From Burkholderia diffusa (GTDB lineage: Bacteria > Pseudomonadota > Gammaproteobacteria > Burkholderiales > Burkholderiaceae): a stretch of DNA of 64,000 nt. Position 1 is the first letter of the stretch, and each line of letters opens with the position of its first letter. The position numbers and the translations under genes are program-made. Positions 29,564 through 38,616 of this stretch are shown piece after piece. A model generated the notes under the pieces. The model did no database searches. It had not been told where the DNA came from and saw only the letters and a list, made by a program, of their open reading frames with translations. The stretch covers positions 1 to 64,000 of the forward strand of contig NZ_CABVPN010000009.1 of the NCBI RefSeq assembly GCF_902499115.1, written 5' to 3'.

Positions 29564-30232
29564 GTCAGGCTCTCCGTTCTGTCATAGACCATCTGGCCCG
29601 ACCATTGTGGTGCCCCAGCTTGCAGAGTGGCGACGGTATGCGTCTTGACGCACGTCAAGGAGGACCGGACTGCCCTTGCCATCATGGAAAGCCGTCTTCT
29701 GTGCGACCGGAACAGTGCGGGGACCGACTACCGACGTATGCGCAAGAGCACGACACCGGACAACATCGCTCTTCGTAAAAGTGCGGTGACGGTCATCTGC
29801 GATGTGACCGTGCGGACGTCCCCTCATAGGCCCAAAGCCGTCATCGGCCTCAGTGCTTGCAGAAGGACGGATATGGGTCGGCAGCGATCGGTTGCTTTTG
29901 ACCGCAACCGGCCATATCCGGCCATTGGCATCAGCCACCTCAAGGGCTGCTCTTCGATCGAAAGCAGACGTCTCCGCTTGAACGGTGATTGGCCATAACG
30001 GTTCGACATTCTATCGATACGCTGCACCACGTGCGGCAAGATAGGTGCCATTTTGAGATTGATGCGCGGCTTAAGCATCTTGTCGACGGCGCGTCAACCG
30101 GCGCCACTCTCGCTGCACGCGAGTCGTCTCTGTTAGAGGCGTCGGGATAGAAGTGAACGCAACACTTTGAGATAAACGACACAACCGGATGCGAACGCAG
30201 AACAAGCGGAACCTGTCCACCTGAGCGCTTTG
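29564..30232. other. Intergenic region holding hairpin repeat copy 3
   Basis: About 670 bases between the arsenic operon and the efflux operon. It contains hairpin repeat copy 3 and otherwise only short open frames without recognisable families. No arsR-like regulator is present, although one would be expected upstream of an arsenic operon. Confidence 0.6.
29869..29919. repeat. Hairpin repeat family A, copy 3, extended
   Basis: Core at 29879-29910 (CGGCAGCGATC / GACCGCAACCG with GTTGCTTTT in the loop) and outer arms GGATATGG at 29869-29876 and CCATATCC at 29912-29919. The outer arms are perfectly complementary to each other but have a different sequence from those of copy 2, so pairing rather than sequence is conserved. 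Confidence 0.8.
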
Positions 30233-31771
30233 TCAGCGATCAGCGTCCCGAATCGAGTATGTGGATTCCCAGCCGCCACCGAGCGCCTTGCATAGCGTGA
30301 CGAGGTTAGTGTCGGCGGTTGCCTTGCTCTGCTCGAGATTGCTCTGCGCCGCCACCAGCTGCTTCTGCACGTTCAGTACGTCGAGGTAATCGACCGCGCC
30401 AGCTTTGTACCGTTGCTGTGCGATCGCGAGCGCGCGCTGGTTCAGCGTTACCACGGATACGAGCCGATCGCGCCGGCGCTGTTCGGCAGCGTAGACGACA
30501 AGCGCGTCGTCCACCTCCCGCCATGCCTCGAGTACGGTACGTTGGTAGTTGATCGCAGCCTCCTGTTGTTGCGCTTCACGCAGGTGGAGCATTCCCTTGA
30601 GACGCCCGCCCTCGAAGATCGGAAGTGTAATCGACGGTCCGATCACGAACTGGCCCGATGCCCAGTTGGCGAGGCTCGACAGCTGCAGGCTCTGGAATCC
30701 CGCGCTGCCGTTCAACGAAATGCGCGGATAGAAGTCGGCCTTCGCCATTCCGATCGACGCCGTCGCGGCATGCAACTGTGCCTCCGCTCGCCGGATATCC
30801 GGTCTGCGCTGCACGAGTTCGGACGGAAATCCGATCGGCACCTGCTCGGGGAGCGGCGGAACGTCGCGAGACTCGCCGAACGCATGCCGCAGCGCCCCCG
30901 GCTCCTGGGCGAGCAACACGCCAATCGCGTTGATCGTCGTCTCGCCTTTCGCTTCGAGCGTCGGAATCAGGCTTTCAATCGATTCGGCCTGTGCTGACGC
31001 ATTTGCGACGTCCAGCTCCGTCGTGACCCCTTCGCGTACGCGAACTTGCGCGAGGTTTACCGCGTCCCGGGCAATCTCGAGGTTCTGCCGCGCGATACGA
31101 AGCTGAGACTGCGTATCGCGCAACTCGATATAGTCGCGCGCAAGCTCGGCCCGGACCGACAGCAGCACCGCATTGCGGTCCTCGTATGACGCGTCGCTCA
31201 ATGCGGTCGCCGCTTCGACGCCACGTCGAACCCGGCCCCAGATGTCGATCTCCCACGACGCGTCGAAGCCCGACTGATACAGATTGTAGGCCGGCGAACC
31301 TTTGGACCCCGGCAATGCTGCCACGCCGACCGGCGAGGTTCCCGATGCCGATTGCGGTTGCGTCTGTGTCGGCGTGACGCCAAGCAACGACAATATCCCG
31401 TTCTCGCTTCCACGCTCGCGGTTATACGATGCAGCGCCGACGATGGAAGGAAGTTCCGCGGCACCGGCGACCCGCTGTTGCGCACGGCTCTGGCGCAGGC
31501 GCGCCGACGCCACCGCCACGTCCAGGTTCGCGTCGGCGAGCTGCTTTTCCAGCGAGTCGAGCACCGGATCGCCGAAGAGCGTCCACCAATCTGCATTGAA
31601 TTGCGATTCGACGGTCTTGCTCGATGCTTGCGCCGCTTCCGTGCGGCTGAAGACATCGGGGGTCGAGGTTTTCGGACGCTCGAAGTCCGGACCCAACGTG
31701 CATCCCGCCATCACGAGACACGCGAGTATCGCCAGTACCGTCTCGCGGACGGAGAATTCGTTCGTATTCAT
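30233..31771 (-). CDS. Outer-membrane efflux lipoprotein, NodT family
   Basis: A 512-residue TolC-like outer-membrane channel lipoprotein. The signal peptide ends in the lipobox LVMAGC, giving a lipidated Cys near residue 24. Two repeats of the OEP coiled-coil domain follow, with family phrases GPDFERP, WWTLFGDPVLDSL, ARDYIELRDTQSQL, RRPDIRRAEAQLHAATA and FEGGRLKGMLHLREAQQQ. It is the last gene of an EmrB-EmrA-NodT operon; its ATG overlaps the stop of the membrane fusion protein gene. It provides the outer-membrane exit duct for a drug or toxin exported by the MFS pump. Confidence 0.94.
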   Translation of the reverse strand: MNTNEFSVRETVLAILACLVMAGCTLGPDFERPKTSTPDVFSRTEAAQASSKTVESQFNADWWTLFGDPVLDSLEKQLADANLDVAVASARLRQSRAQQRVAGAAELPSIVGAASYNRERGSENGILSLLGVTPTQTQPQSASGTSPVGVAALPGSKGSPAYNLYQSGFDASWEIDIWGRVRRGVEAATALSDASYEDRNAVLLSVRAELARDYIELRDTQSQLRIARQNLEIARDAVNLAQVRVREGVTTELDVANASAQAESIESLIPTLEAKGETTINAIGVLLAQEPGALRHAFGESRDVPPLPEQVPIGFPSELVQRRPDIRRAEAQLHAATASIGMAKADFYPRISLNGSAGFQSLQLSSLANWASGQFVIGPSITLPIFEGGRLKGMLHLREAQQQEAAINYQRTVLEAWREVDDALVVYAAEQRRRDRLVSVVTLNQRALAIAQQRYKAGAVDYLDVLNVQKQLVAAQSNLEQSKATADTNLVTLCKALGGGWESTYSIRDADR

Positions 31772-32856
31772 TTCCCGTTCCCTCCCGCCGTCGGCGCATC
31801 GCGATGCTTGCCAACAGCTACCTCCGCTTCGACGGAAAGCCCGACGCTCAGTGCGGACGCTGCCTGCTGCCCGCGGTCGATCGTGATCTTGACCGGTACG
31901 CGCTGCACGACTTTGGTGAAATTGCCCGTCGCGTTGTCGGGCGCGATGGGCGCGAAGCTTACGCCGGTCGCGGGCGCGAGACCGTCCACGTGACCTCGAA
32001 TCACCACGCCCGGAAAGCTGTCGACCTTGATGCGTACGCCGGCACCGCGCCGCATGTTGGTAATCTGGTTTTCCTGAAAGTTGGCCACGACATACGCGTC
32101 CCGGAGCGGAACGATCGCGAGAATCGCCGCGCCGGGCGTCACGAACGCGCCCACACGCGCGGAACGTCGCCCGATCTTGCCGTCGACCGGTGCGCGGATC
32201 TCGCTATAGGACAGGTTGAGCGTCGCCTGTTCCAGTGCCGCCTCGGCACGCGCCAGTGCCCCTGCCGCCTTGTCGCGCCCGGCGCGCAGGACGTCGAGGT
32301 TCTGCTCGGTCGCCGTCAACACGGCCCGATCGCGCGCTTGCTGTGCAAGCTGCTCGGCAAGCGTCGTCGCAGCATGCTGCTGCTCCTGTGCCGTCCCTGC
32401 ACCAGCTTCCGAGAGATTCTGGTAGCGCGATGCATTGGCCCGCGCAAACGCGATACCGGCATCGTCGGACCGCAGCGTCGCGCGCGCCTGCTCGACGAGC
32501 GACGGCTGCCGTGCGATCTCGGCGTCGAAATTGGCCACGGACGCCTTGGCCGCGACCACATCGGCCTGGGCACTCAGCAATGCTGCGCGGAAGTCGCGAT
32601 CGTCGATGCGTACCAGCAACTGGCCGGCCTTCACCGACTCGTTGTCGTCCACCAGGACATCGGAAATCTGGCCGGCGACGCGTGGCGCCACGAGCGTGAA
32701 GTCGGCTTGCACGTAGGCGTCGTTCGTGGATTCGGTTTCGGGTGCGGAAACGAGCCGTGCGCAGCCCCATACGGCCATGCCTGCCGCGACCAGGGATGCG
32801 GCAACGTAAGTGGTCTTGAACGGAAAACGGGTGGCGGTCGACATGATTTCGTCCAT
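31768..32856 (-). CDS. Membrane fusion protein, HlyD/EmrA family
   Basis: A periplasmic adaptor of about 362 residues with one N-terminal transmembrane helix (TYVAASLVAAGMAVWGCARL), the lipoyl-like segment APRVAGQISDVLVDDNESVK, a long alpha-hairpin (about 100-200) and the EIRAPVDGKIGRRSARVG return strand. It links the inner-membrane EmrB-like pump to the NodT channel. I start at 32856, where the ATG overlaps the EmrB stop (TGATG); ATG 32844 is also plausible and ATG 32886 would overlap EmrB by 31 bases. Confidence 0.92.
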   Translation of the reverse strand: MDEIMSTATRFPFKTTYVAASLVAAGMAVWGCARLVSAPETESTNDAYVQADFTLVAPRVAGQISDVLVDDNESVKAGQLLVRIDDRDFRAALLSAQADVVAAKASVANFDAEIARQPSLVEQARATLRSDDAGIAFARANASRYQNLSEAGAGTAQEQQHAATTLAEQLAQQARDRAVLTATEQNLDVLRAGRDKAAGALARAEAALEQATLNLSYSEIRAPVDGKIGRRSARVGAFVTPGAAILAIVPLRDAYVVANFQENQITNMRRGAGVRIKVDSFPGVVIRGHVDGLAPATGVSFAPIAPDNATGNFTKVVQRVPVKITIDRGQQAASALSVGLSVEAEVAVGKHRDAPTAGGNGK

Positions 32857-34481
32857 CAACGGGAAGGAGGCGGCGTAATGGTCCACGGCGGATAGATCCG
32901 CACGGGCAACACCGGAACAAGGAAAAGAAGTGCAACGGCGACGCCCGCCATCACGCGATAAAGATCGGCCGACGTCAGCACGAACGCCTGCTCGTGGACT
33001 CGGTGCGCAAGTTCGCCGAAATCATGAAGGCTGTCGATGCTCTGGTCCGTCATCGCCATGTGGTTGCCCAGGCGGTCCACCAGCACGTTCGAATGGAAGC
33101 GTTCGCGAGCGGTACCGACACCTTCGATCAGCGCAGTCGCCGCAGCGGCGGAGAACGTCTTCAGCGAATTGAACATGGCCGACGCGAACGGGCCCTCGGT
33201 CGGCGGCAAGCCCGTCGTCACGCCCATCAGGATCGACAGGATCACCATCGGCTGGGCCGCGATCTGTAACGACTGAAGCAGGTAGAAGTTGTCGCGAATC
33301 CACTCGGACGTCATCACGCTGCCCATCGCGCAGGTCGTTGCCATGAGGGCAACGCCGATACCGAGCACCCAGCGGCGATCGATCTGCCTAAGGTTCAGCA
33401 CGGCGGCGGTCAACGGCAGCGTGATCAGCAGCGGAAGCGCGACCAGCAGCGACAGCGGAGCCGTCTGCAGCGCTCTGTAGGCGTGAACCTTCGCGAGATA
33501 CTGTCCCGGTATCGCAGCAACGCCGACCAGCAGCACCACAGCGCCCGTGAGCGTGAGGAGGCCGTGCGCGAAGTTGCGGCGGCCGAGCATCTGCAGCTTG
33601 AAAAAGGGCAGCGGGTGAAACCATTCGTTGACGAAAAACACCGCAAGCAGGAGCGCCCCGCCGGAAAACATCGCGCAGACGAAGCCGGAATTCAGCCAGT
33701 CGAGGCGATCGCCTTGCAGAAGACCGATCACGAGCATCGCCACGCCGGGAAAGCCGGTGAGGAATCCGATCCAGTTGAACGAACCGAACCGTTCGAGTTT
33801 CAGCGGATCGGCCGGAAGGCCGAACTGAATCGCCACACAGCTGCCGATCCCGAGCGGCACGATCTGAAGAAAGGCCATGCGCCAGCTGACATACTCCGTC
33901 CACAACGCAGCCAGCGGCGTGCCGAGCGCGGGCCCGAACGTCGCGGTCAGCGCGTAGCCTGCGAGCCCGTACAACTTTACCTTGGGCGGCAGATAGCGCA
34001 GCGCGACGATGATCAGCATCGGCGGCAGGCAGCCGCCCGCCACGCCCTGCAGCACGCGCAGCACGTACAGCGCGGGCAGGGTCGGCGCGATCGGGCAAAG
34101 CATGCCGAAGATCAACGTGGCGACGACGGCGCCGATCGTGAATCGCTTCAGCGTGAAGGTCATGCCAAACCACGGGGCGAACACCATCGTCGCCACGTTG
34201 GCGGCTTCGAACAGCGCGGTCAGCCACGTCCCGTCGTCATGTCCGATCGACAGTGCGCCTTGAATGTCGGCCATCGCCGCTGCGGTGACTTGTTCGTTGA
34301 GTATCGCCAGCAACGACGCGAACAGCATTCCGGTCAGGCCGATAGCGACACGCGGCGACATTGCAGCGTGACCGGAGCCTGTTTGCACCGGCGTCTGCGT
34401 CCTCCGCACCGGCGCGTGCGCCGGTGCGGGTACTCCGAGCGGCTCGCTCGTTCCGGTCGTCGAAGGGTTGGCGGAACTCAT
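32856..34481 (-). CDS. DHA2 family MFS efflux pump, EmrB/QacA-like
   Basis: A 541-residue transporter with about 14 helices. Typical DHA2 segments are FASLLAILNEQVTAAAMADI, FEAANVATMVFAPWFGMTF, YALTATFGPALGTPLAALWT (motif C-like) and WRMAFLQIVPLGI. The N-terminal 40 residues are hydrophilic. It exports lipophilic compounds by proton antiport together with the adaptor and NodT channel encoded downstream. AAGGGATCC precedes the start with good spacing. The upstream monooxygenase gene lies 52 bases away on the same strand, so all four genes likely form one transcript. Confidence 0.93.
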   Translation of the reverse strand: MSSANPSTTGTSEPLGVPAPAHAPVRRTQTPVQTGSGHAAMSPRVAIGLTGMLFASLLAILNEQVTAAAMADIQGALSIGHDDGTWLTALFEAANVATMVFAPWFGMTFTLKRFTIGAVVATLIFGMLCPIAPTLPALYVLRVLQGVAGGCLPPMLIIVALRYLPPKVKLYGLAGYALTATFGPALGTPLAALWTEYVSWRMAFLQIVPLGIGSCVAIQFGLPADPLKLERFGSFNWIGFLTGFPGVAMLVIGLLQGDRLDWLNSGFVCAMFSGGALLLAVFFVNEWFHPLPFFKLQMLGRRNFAHGLLTLTGAVVLLVGVAAIPGQYLAKVHAYRALQTAPLSLLVALPLLITLPLTAAVLNLRQIDRRWVLGIGVALMATTCAMGSVMTSEWIRDNFYLLQSLQIAAQPMVILSILMGVTTGLPPTEGPFASAMFNSLKTFSAAAATALIEGVGTARERFHSNVLVDRLGNHMAMTDQSIDSLHDFGELAHRVHEQAFVLTSADLYRVMAGVAVALLFLVPVLPVRIYPPWTITPPPSR

Positions 34482-34533
34482 AGGATCCCTTGGCTACTGA
34501 GATTGGAGAAATGACGGCATGGGCGCGACGCCG

Positions 34534-35220
34534 TCAGCGTGCGGCCGGTTCATGGCGACGCGCTTCGTCGAAGTACTGCGGCGCTTCCCGGCGATCGAAC
34601 ATGCCGTACTCCCGCACGATGCGGATATGCCGAACGCGCGTATCGGAACGCAGATTCGCTCCGCGTTCGAACGCGGCGGCGGCAGCTTGGTCGCGCCAGG
34701 TCGCGACGACGATCACATCGCCGGGCGTCAATAGCGCGTCGAACGCGTCCCATGCAACGAGGCCGTGCGCCTGCGTGTCGAGCCCCAACCATCCGGCAAC
34801 CGCTCGCGGACCTGCCTGCCTGGGCCAGTCCGGCGCGCACGTCGCGTCCAGCAGCGTGACGGCCGTGCCTGCGCCGACCTCGGTCACGTCGAGGCGCTGT
34901 TCCTGCAGGACCTGGCCTGCCGGAACACACGTATCGGCCACGACCTGGCCGATGCGCAGCTGGTAGTCGGAAAATATGCGATCGCGCGCGACCTGCTGAA
35001 TGGTGTGGTGCTTCGTCGAGGTTCGCCAGCGCACCAGTGACTTCTCGTCGCGCCAGCTCGACAGCGACAGAAGCCATCCGTCCCGGGTCAGGCTTCCATA
35101 GCGCGTGTTGTCGACAAACCCGTCGATCTTCTCGAGTTCGGGCCGAAGCATCTTCGCCATGCCGAGATAGGCATCGAACTGTTCCGGTATCGGCTTGACT
35201 TCAAGCATTGCAGCAAACAT
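34534..35220 (-). CDS. Antibiotic biosynthesis monooxygenase (ABM) domain protein
   Basis: A 228-residue protein with an N-terminal ABM domain (MFAAMLEVKPIPEQFDAYLG, WLLSLSSWRDEKSLVRWRTS) and a second, more diverged ferredoxin-like half (GDVIVVATWRDQAAAAAFER, IRIVREYGMFDRREAP). ABM proteins act on quinones, haem or polyketides without an obvious cofactor. As first gene of the efflux operon it may modify the same toxic compound that the pump exports. The start at 35220 is preceded by GAGGGAG. The open frame extends to 35610 upstream, but that part shows no conserved sequence. Confidence 0.8.
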   Translation of the reverse strand: MFAAMLEVKPIPEQFDAYLGMAKMLRPELEKIDGFVDNTRYGSLTRDGWLLSLSSWRDEKSLVRWRTSTKHHTIQQVARDRIFSDYQLRIGQVVADTCVPAGQVLQEQRLDVTEVGAGTAVTLLDATCAPDWPRQAGPRAVAGWLGLDTQAHGLVAWDAFDALLTPGDVIVVATWRDQAAAAAFERGANLRSDTRVRHIRIVREYGMFDRREAPQYFDEARRHEPAAR

Positions 35221-35650
35221 GGCGGACTCCCTCATTCGGTTAGCGATACGGCGCAATGCGCAATGCGCGCGGCGCCTTTGATGCGGGCCGGTATCGTCGT
35301 GCTGTCGCAGCCACGCGGTGATGGAGTTCATTGTCGGAGATGAAGTGGCGCTCTCATAGCGCGGGCAGTTTCGGTTTTGGGCCAATGAGTGAGCGAATTG
35401 CGCCACGGCCGCAATGGACGTCTTCATTACCTGCACGACCGGAAAGACGCCGTTGCCGTCCGGCCGCAACGATCTGGCATCGGCGAACCGTGGGTGGCAC
35501 GATCGGCCTGCTTCATGCCGAATGAAAATGGATCGATTGCGGCCATCCTGACGCGCTTTTGGGTCACCCGAACGTGTGAAAGCTCGACGTGCAGCATCGC
35601 GCGCATACAATCGCGACGTAGGGATTCAATCGACCGCGTCGGGAGGCGGA
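35221..35650. other. Divergent promoter region of efflux operon and LysR gene
   Basis: About 430 bases without a gene. It contains the direct repeat GCAATGCGCAATGCGC near 35251 and an AT-richer stretch around 35330-35400. I could not identify a single convincing operator. Layout suggests that the LysR protein encoded at 35651 controls the efflux operon from here. Confidence 0.5.
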
Positions 35651-36583
35651 ATGGACAAGTTGCGCGAGATGGAAGTCTTTGTGGCCGTCGTCGACCGCGG
35701 CAGCTTCACCGCCGCATCGGAGAAGCTCGGCTTGTCGACGGCAGCGGTTTCGCGGGCGGTGCATTCGCTCGAAACCCGAATCGGCACGCAACTGCTGGCG
35801 CGCACGACGCGCTCGGTGCGGGCGACGGATGCCGGCACGACGTACGCCGATGCGTGCCGCAAGGTGCTCGACGTGATCGCGGACGCGGAGGTGAATATCG
35901 CCACGGATCATGAAAACCCCGTGGGCACGCTGACCATTTCAGCCCCGGTGCTGTTCGGCCAGCGATTCATCGCGCCGCTGGTGAATGCATTCGTATTGCG
36001 TTATCCCGATGTCGACGTCAACGCCGTGTATGTCGACCGGACCACGCGGCTGCTCGAGGAGGGTGTCGATATTGCCATCCGGATCGGCCACTTGGGCGAC
36101 TCTTCGGTATTCGCGCTTCCGTTGGGTGTCGTTCGGCGGCGAACGTATGCAGCGCCTGCCTATCTCGCTGCGCACGGAGAACCCGCGCATCCGCGCGACC
36201 TGCTCCATCACGACTGCGTGTCATGCACCGGCGTGTCGCTTCCGCTCGAGTGGGTGTTTCACGACAACGGTTCGCGAGTGCCCGTTCGACTTCGGCCGCG
36301 GATGATCGTCGATCTGGTTCCCGCCGCCGTTCTGGCTGCCGTCGATTGCGTGGGCGTGACCCAGCTCTTGTCGTATCAGGCTGCCCCGGAGGTGCGCGAC
36401 GGCAGGCTTCGGCCAATCCTGACGGCGTTCGAGCACGAGCCGATTCCCGTAAGCCTGCTCCATGTCGAGCGGCGAGGCGCGAGCGGGAAGGTCCGGGCCT
36501 TCGTGGATTTCGTTACCCACACGCTGCGCAACAATGCAGAACTTCAGGGCACGGACGTGATCGCGACACGGAGCTCGCGGTAG
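35651..36583 (+). CDS. LysR-type transcriptional regulator, likely controls the efflux operon
   Basis: A 310-residue LysR regulator of the CrgA/DmlR-like group: HTH MDKLREMEVFVAVVDRGSFT, LSTAAVSRAVHSLETRIGTQ, and LLEEGVDIAIRIGHLGDSSV. The start at 35651 is set by GGGAGG four bases upstream. It diverges from the ABM-EmrB-EmrA-NodT operon, the usual layout for a LysR activator or repressor of efflux. Its 3' end overlaps the convergent glycosylase gene by 40 bases. Confidence 0.93.
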   Translation: MDKLREMEVFVAVVDRGSFTAASEKLGLSTAAVSRAVHSLETRIGTQLLARTTRSVRATDAGTTYADACRKVLDVIADAEVNIATDHENPVGTLTISAPVLFGQRFIAPLVNAFVLRYPDVDVNAVYVDRTTRLLEEGVDIAIRIGHLGDSSVFALPLGVVRRRTYAAPAYLAAHGEPAHPRDLLHHDCVSCTGVSLPLEWVFHDNGSRVPVRLRPRMIVDLVPAAVLAAVDCVGVTQLLSYQAAPEVRDGRLRPILTAFEHEPIPVSLLHVERRGASGKVRAFVDFVTHTLRNNAELQGTDVIATRSSR

Positions 36584-37074
36584 GCGGCCACCAGCGAATC
36601 GAGGTCGAACGCGCGGTTCAGGCCGCTCGGATTCGGCAGCACCCATACACGCGCACCGCCGAACGTATCGGATTGCGCGCCCCACTGGATGTCGCGCTTG
36701 CCGGACATCGCCGCAAGGGCGGTCTTGCCGAGAAACGCGACGTACCGCGGCGCATGGTATTGGATCTTCCGCTCGAATCCCGATGCGGCCGCTTCGAACT
36801 CCGATCGCGACAATTCGGCGGCACGGGCCGTCGCACGCGAAACGGCGGTGGTGAGCCCGCAACCATATCGAAGCAGCGTGCGATCGTCATCGGGACGAAT
36901 CCGTTCGGGCGAAAAACCGGCCAGGTGAACGACGCGCCAGAATCGGTTGCTTGCGTTCGAGAAATGATGGCCCGCCGAGGCCGAACCGAGCCCTGGGTTG
37001 ATGCCGCAAAAGATCACCGACAACCCGCGTTCGAGAATGTCCGAGAGCGGCTGAACCGGATTGGCGTGACTCAC
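36544..37074 (-). CDS. mug: Mismatch-specific uracil/thymine-DNA glycosylase, Mug family
   Basis: A 176-residue DNA repair enzyme that removes uracil or ethenocytosine opposite guanine. Diagnostic segments are VIFCGINPGLGSASAGHHFS, SNRFWRVVHLAGF and LPNPSGLNRAF, matching the Mug active-site and intercalating loops. The start is GTG at 37074; this overlaps the stop of the GlxA-like gene as GTGA, so translation is probably coupled. The stop lies 40 bases inside the 3' end of the convergent LysR gene. Confidence 0.88.
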   Translation of the reverse strand: MSHANPVQPLSDILERGLSVIFCGINPGLGSASAGHHFSNASNRFWRVVHLAGFSPERIRPDDDRTLLRYGCGLTTAVSRATARAAELSRSEFEAAASGFERKIQYHAPRYVAFLGKTALAAMSGKRDIQWGAQSDTFGGARVWVLPNPSGLNRAFDLDSLVAAYRELRVAITSVP

Positions 37075-38102
37075 GGATGCAATCGCCGTTGCGAATGCGA
37101 ACCGGCCGCGTCTCCCGCACCGGCCTGCGCGTGCCGATTCGAATCGGCCGTGCTCCTGAACCGTTGCCGGTACTGTTGCGGCGTGACGTTGAGCCGCCGC
37201 GCGAACGTCGCGCGCATGTGCGTGGCACTGTGGAAGCCGCATTTGAACGCGACGGTCTTGAGCGGTGCATCCGACGTTTCGAGCAATGTCCTCGCGGTAT
37301 CGACGCGAATCTGTTCGACGAACGCGGACGGCGTCACCTTTGCATGCTTGGCGAACAGCCGCGAGAAGGTCCGGCGGCTCACCGACACGGCGCTCGCGAG
37401 CTGCTCGATCGACAGCGTATCGGCGATGTGGTCGGTCACGTACTGGTGGACCTTGCCGATGATCGGGTCCTCGTCCTTGCCGGCCGAAATGAACGGACTG
37501 TACTGCGACTGCCCGCCTTCGCGCTGAATATAGACGACCAGTTGCTTCGCGATGCGTACGGCCAGCTCGTGTCCCCAGTCTTCCGATACGAATGACAGGC
37601 AAAGATCGATGCCTGCCGTCACGCCGGCGGACGTAAACAGTCGCCCGTCCCGGATGAAGATGCTGTCGGGTTTTACGCTGGCCAGCGGAAACTCGTTTGC
37701 GAGGCGCGCTGCAACCGCCCAGTGCGTCGTCACGGCCTTGCCGTCGATCAGGCCCGCATGGCCGAGCAGAAACGTTCCGTTGCACACGGAGCCGAATCGC
37801 GTCGCGCCCCGTGCCTGGCACTGCAGCCAGCCGAGGACGTCGCCGGAGGGGCAGGCGTCCGGCAATTGCGGGCCGCCCGCGACCAGTATCAGGTCATATT
37901 GCGCGTCGAGATCCCCGAAGCCGAACTGAACGGACAACTGCATTCCGTTCGAACACGTCACGGTGCCGGCCCTCTTTCCGACGAGGGAAACCTCATACCT
38001 CTGATGAACAGGAAGATACGTGTTGGCTTCCGCAAATACGTCCAGTGGGCCTGCGACATCCAACGCCTGCACACCATCGAAGACGACAATGGCGACTTTC
38101 AT
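37071..38102 (-). CDS. GlxA family transcriptional regulator (DJ-1/PfpI domain plus AraC HTH)
   Basis: A 343-residue regulator. Residues 1-190 form a class I glutamine amidotransferase-like DJ-1/PfpI domain (VFDGVQALDVAGPLDVFAEA, ILVAGGPQL, FGSVCNGTFLLGHAGLIDG with the nucleophile-elbow Cys). Residues about 215-320 form an AraC helix-turn-helix pair (LSIEQLASAVSVSRRTFSRL, KTVAFKCGFHSATHMRATFA). GlxA-type regulators sense small nitrogenous metabolites; the ligand here is unknown. It is coupled with the downstream mug gene and faces a related half-size gene at 38617. Confidence 0.92.
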   Translation of the reverse strand: MKVAIVVFDGVQALDVAGPLDVFAEANTYLPVHQRYEVSLVGKRAGTVTCSNGMQLSVQFGFGDLDAQYDLILVAGGPQLPDACPSGDVLGWLQCQARGATRFGSVCNGTFLLGHAGLIDGKAVTTHWAVAARLANEFPLASVKPDSIFIRDGRLFTSAGVTAGIDLCLSFVSEDWGHELAVRIAKQLVVYIQREGGQSQYSPFISAGKDEDPIIGKVHQYVTDHIADTLSIEQLASAVSVSRRTFSRLFAKHAKVTPSAFVEQIRVDTARTLLETSDAPLKTVAFKCGFHSATHMRATFARRLNVTPQQYRQRFRSTADSNRHAQAGAGDAAGSHSQRRLHP

Positions 38103-38616
38103 TCCTGACCTTCAGCAAATAAGAACCCGCTCGCGCGGAGGCACCACATACCGCGACTGCTGCATCGCGTTTCGAGCCGGCGCCGCGACCTGGTGACGAG
38201 CGTTGCGCCAGATTACCGCAACGGACGGACCGCGTGGACACACGGTCCGGTAATTGACTTTTGCGGCGCAGGAAGAAGGCTGAATGTAAGCCGTGCCGGC
38301 GTGCTCCGACGTTTGTGGAGCGGTAGCCGTGTGTCGGGCGCCGAAACCGGCGACGCGACGTGGCCGAAATCTCGCCGCGATTGGCCGCGCAAGGTTGCAT
38401 GTCCGGGTTTCCGCTCCCGCTCCGCCTGACTAGACTGGGTTCGGCAACACGCGAGGCAACGACGCCGCCGAAGATGGGCACGGAACCGAATCGTCGTATC
38501 GCTCGCAACGCGTCATGTGGCGCCGCTGTTTCGAAGGAACGACGCGGCCCGTCTGCGACCGGTATCGGCGTCGAAAGCGTGGCCTCGCCCGGAATACGTT
38601 TGCGGAGGAATGTGTC
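38103..38616. other. Divergent intergenic region
   Basis: About 510 bases between the two head-to-head GlxA-related genes. Open frames here lack recognisable families. It probably holds the promoters of both genes. No repeat or operator stands out. Confidence 0.5.
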
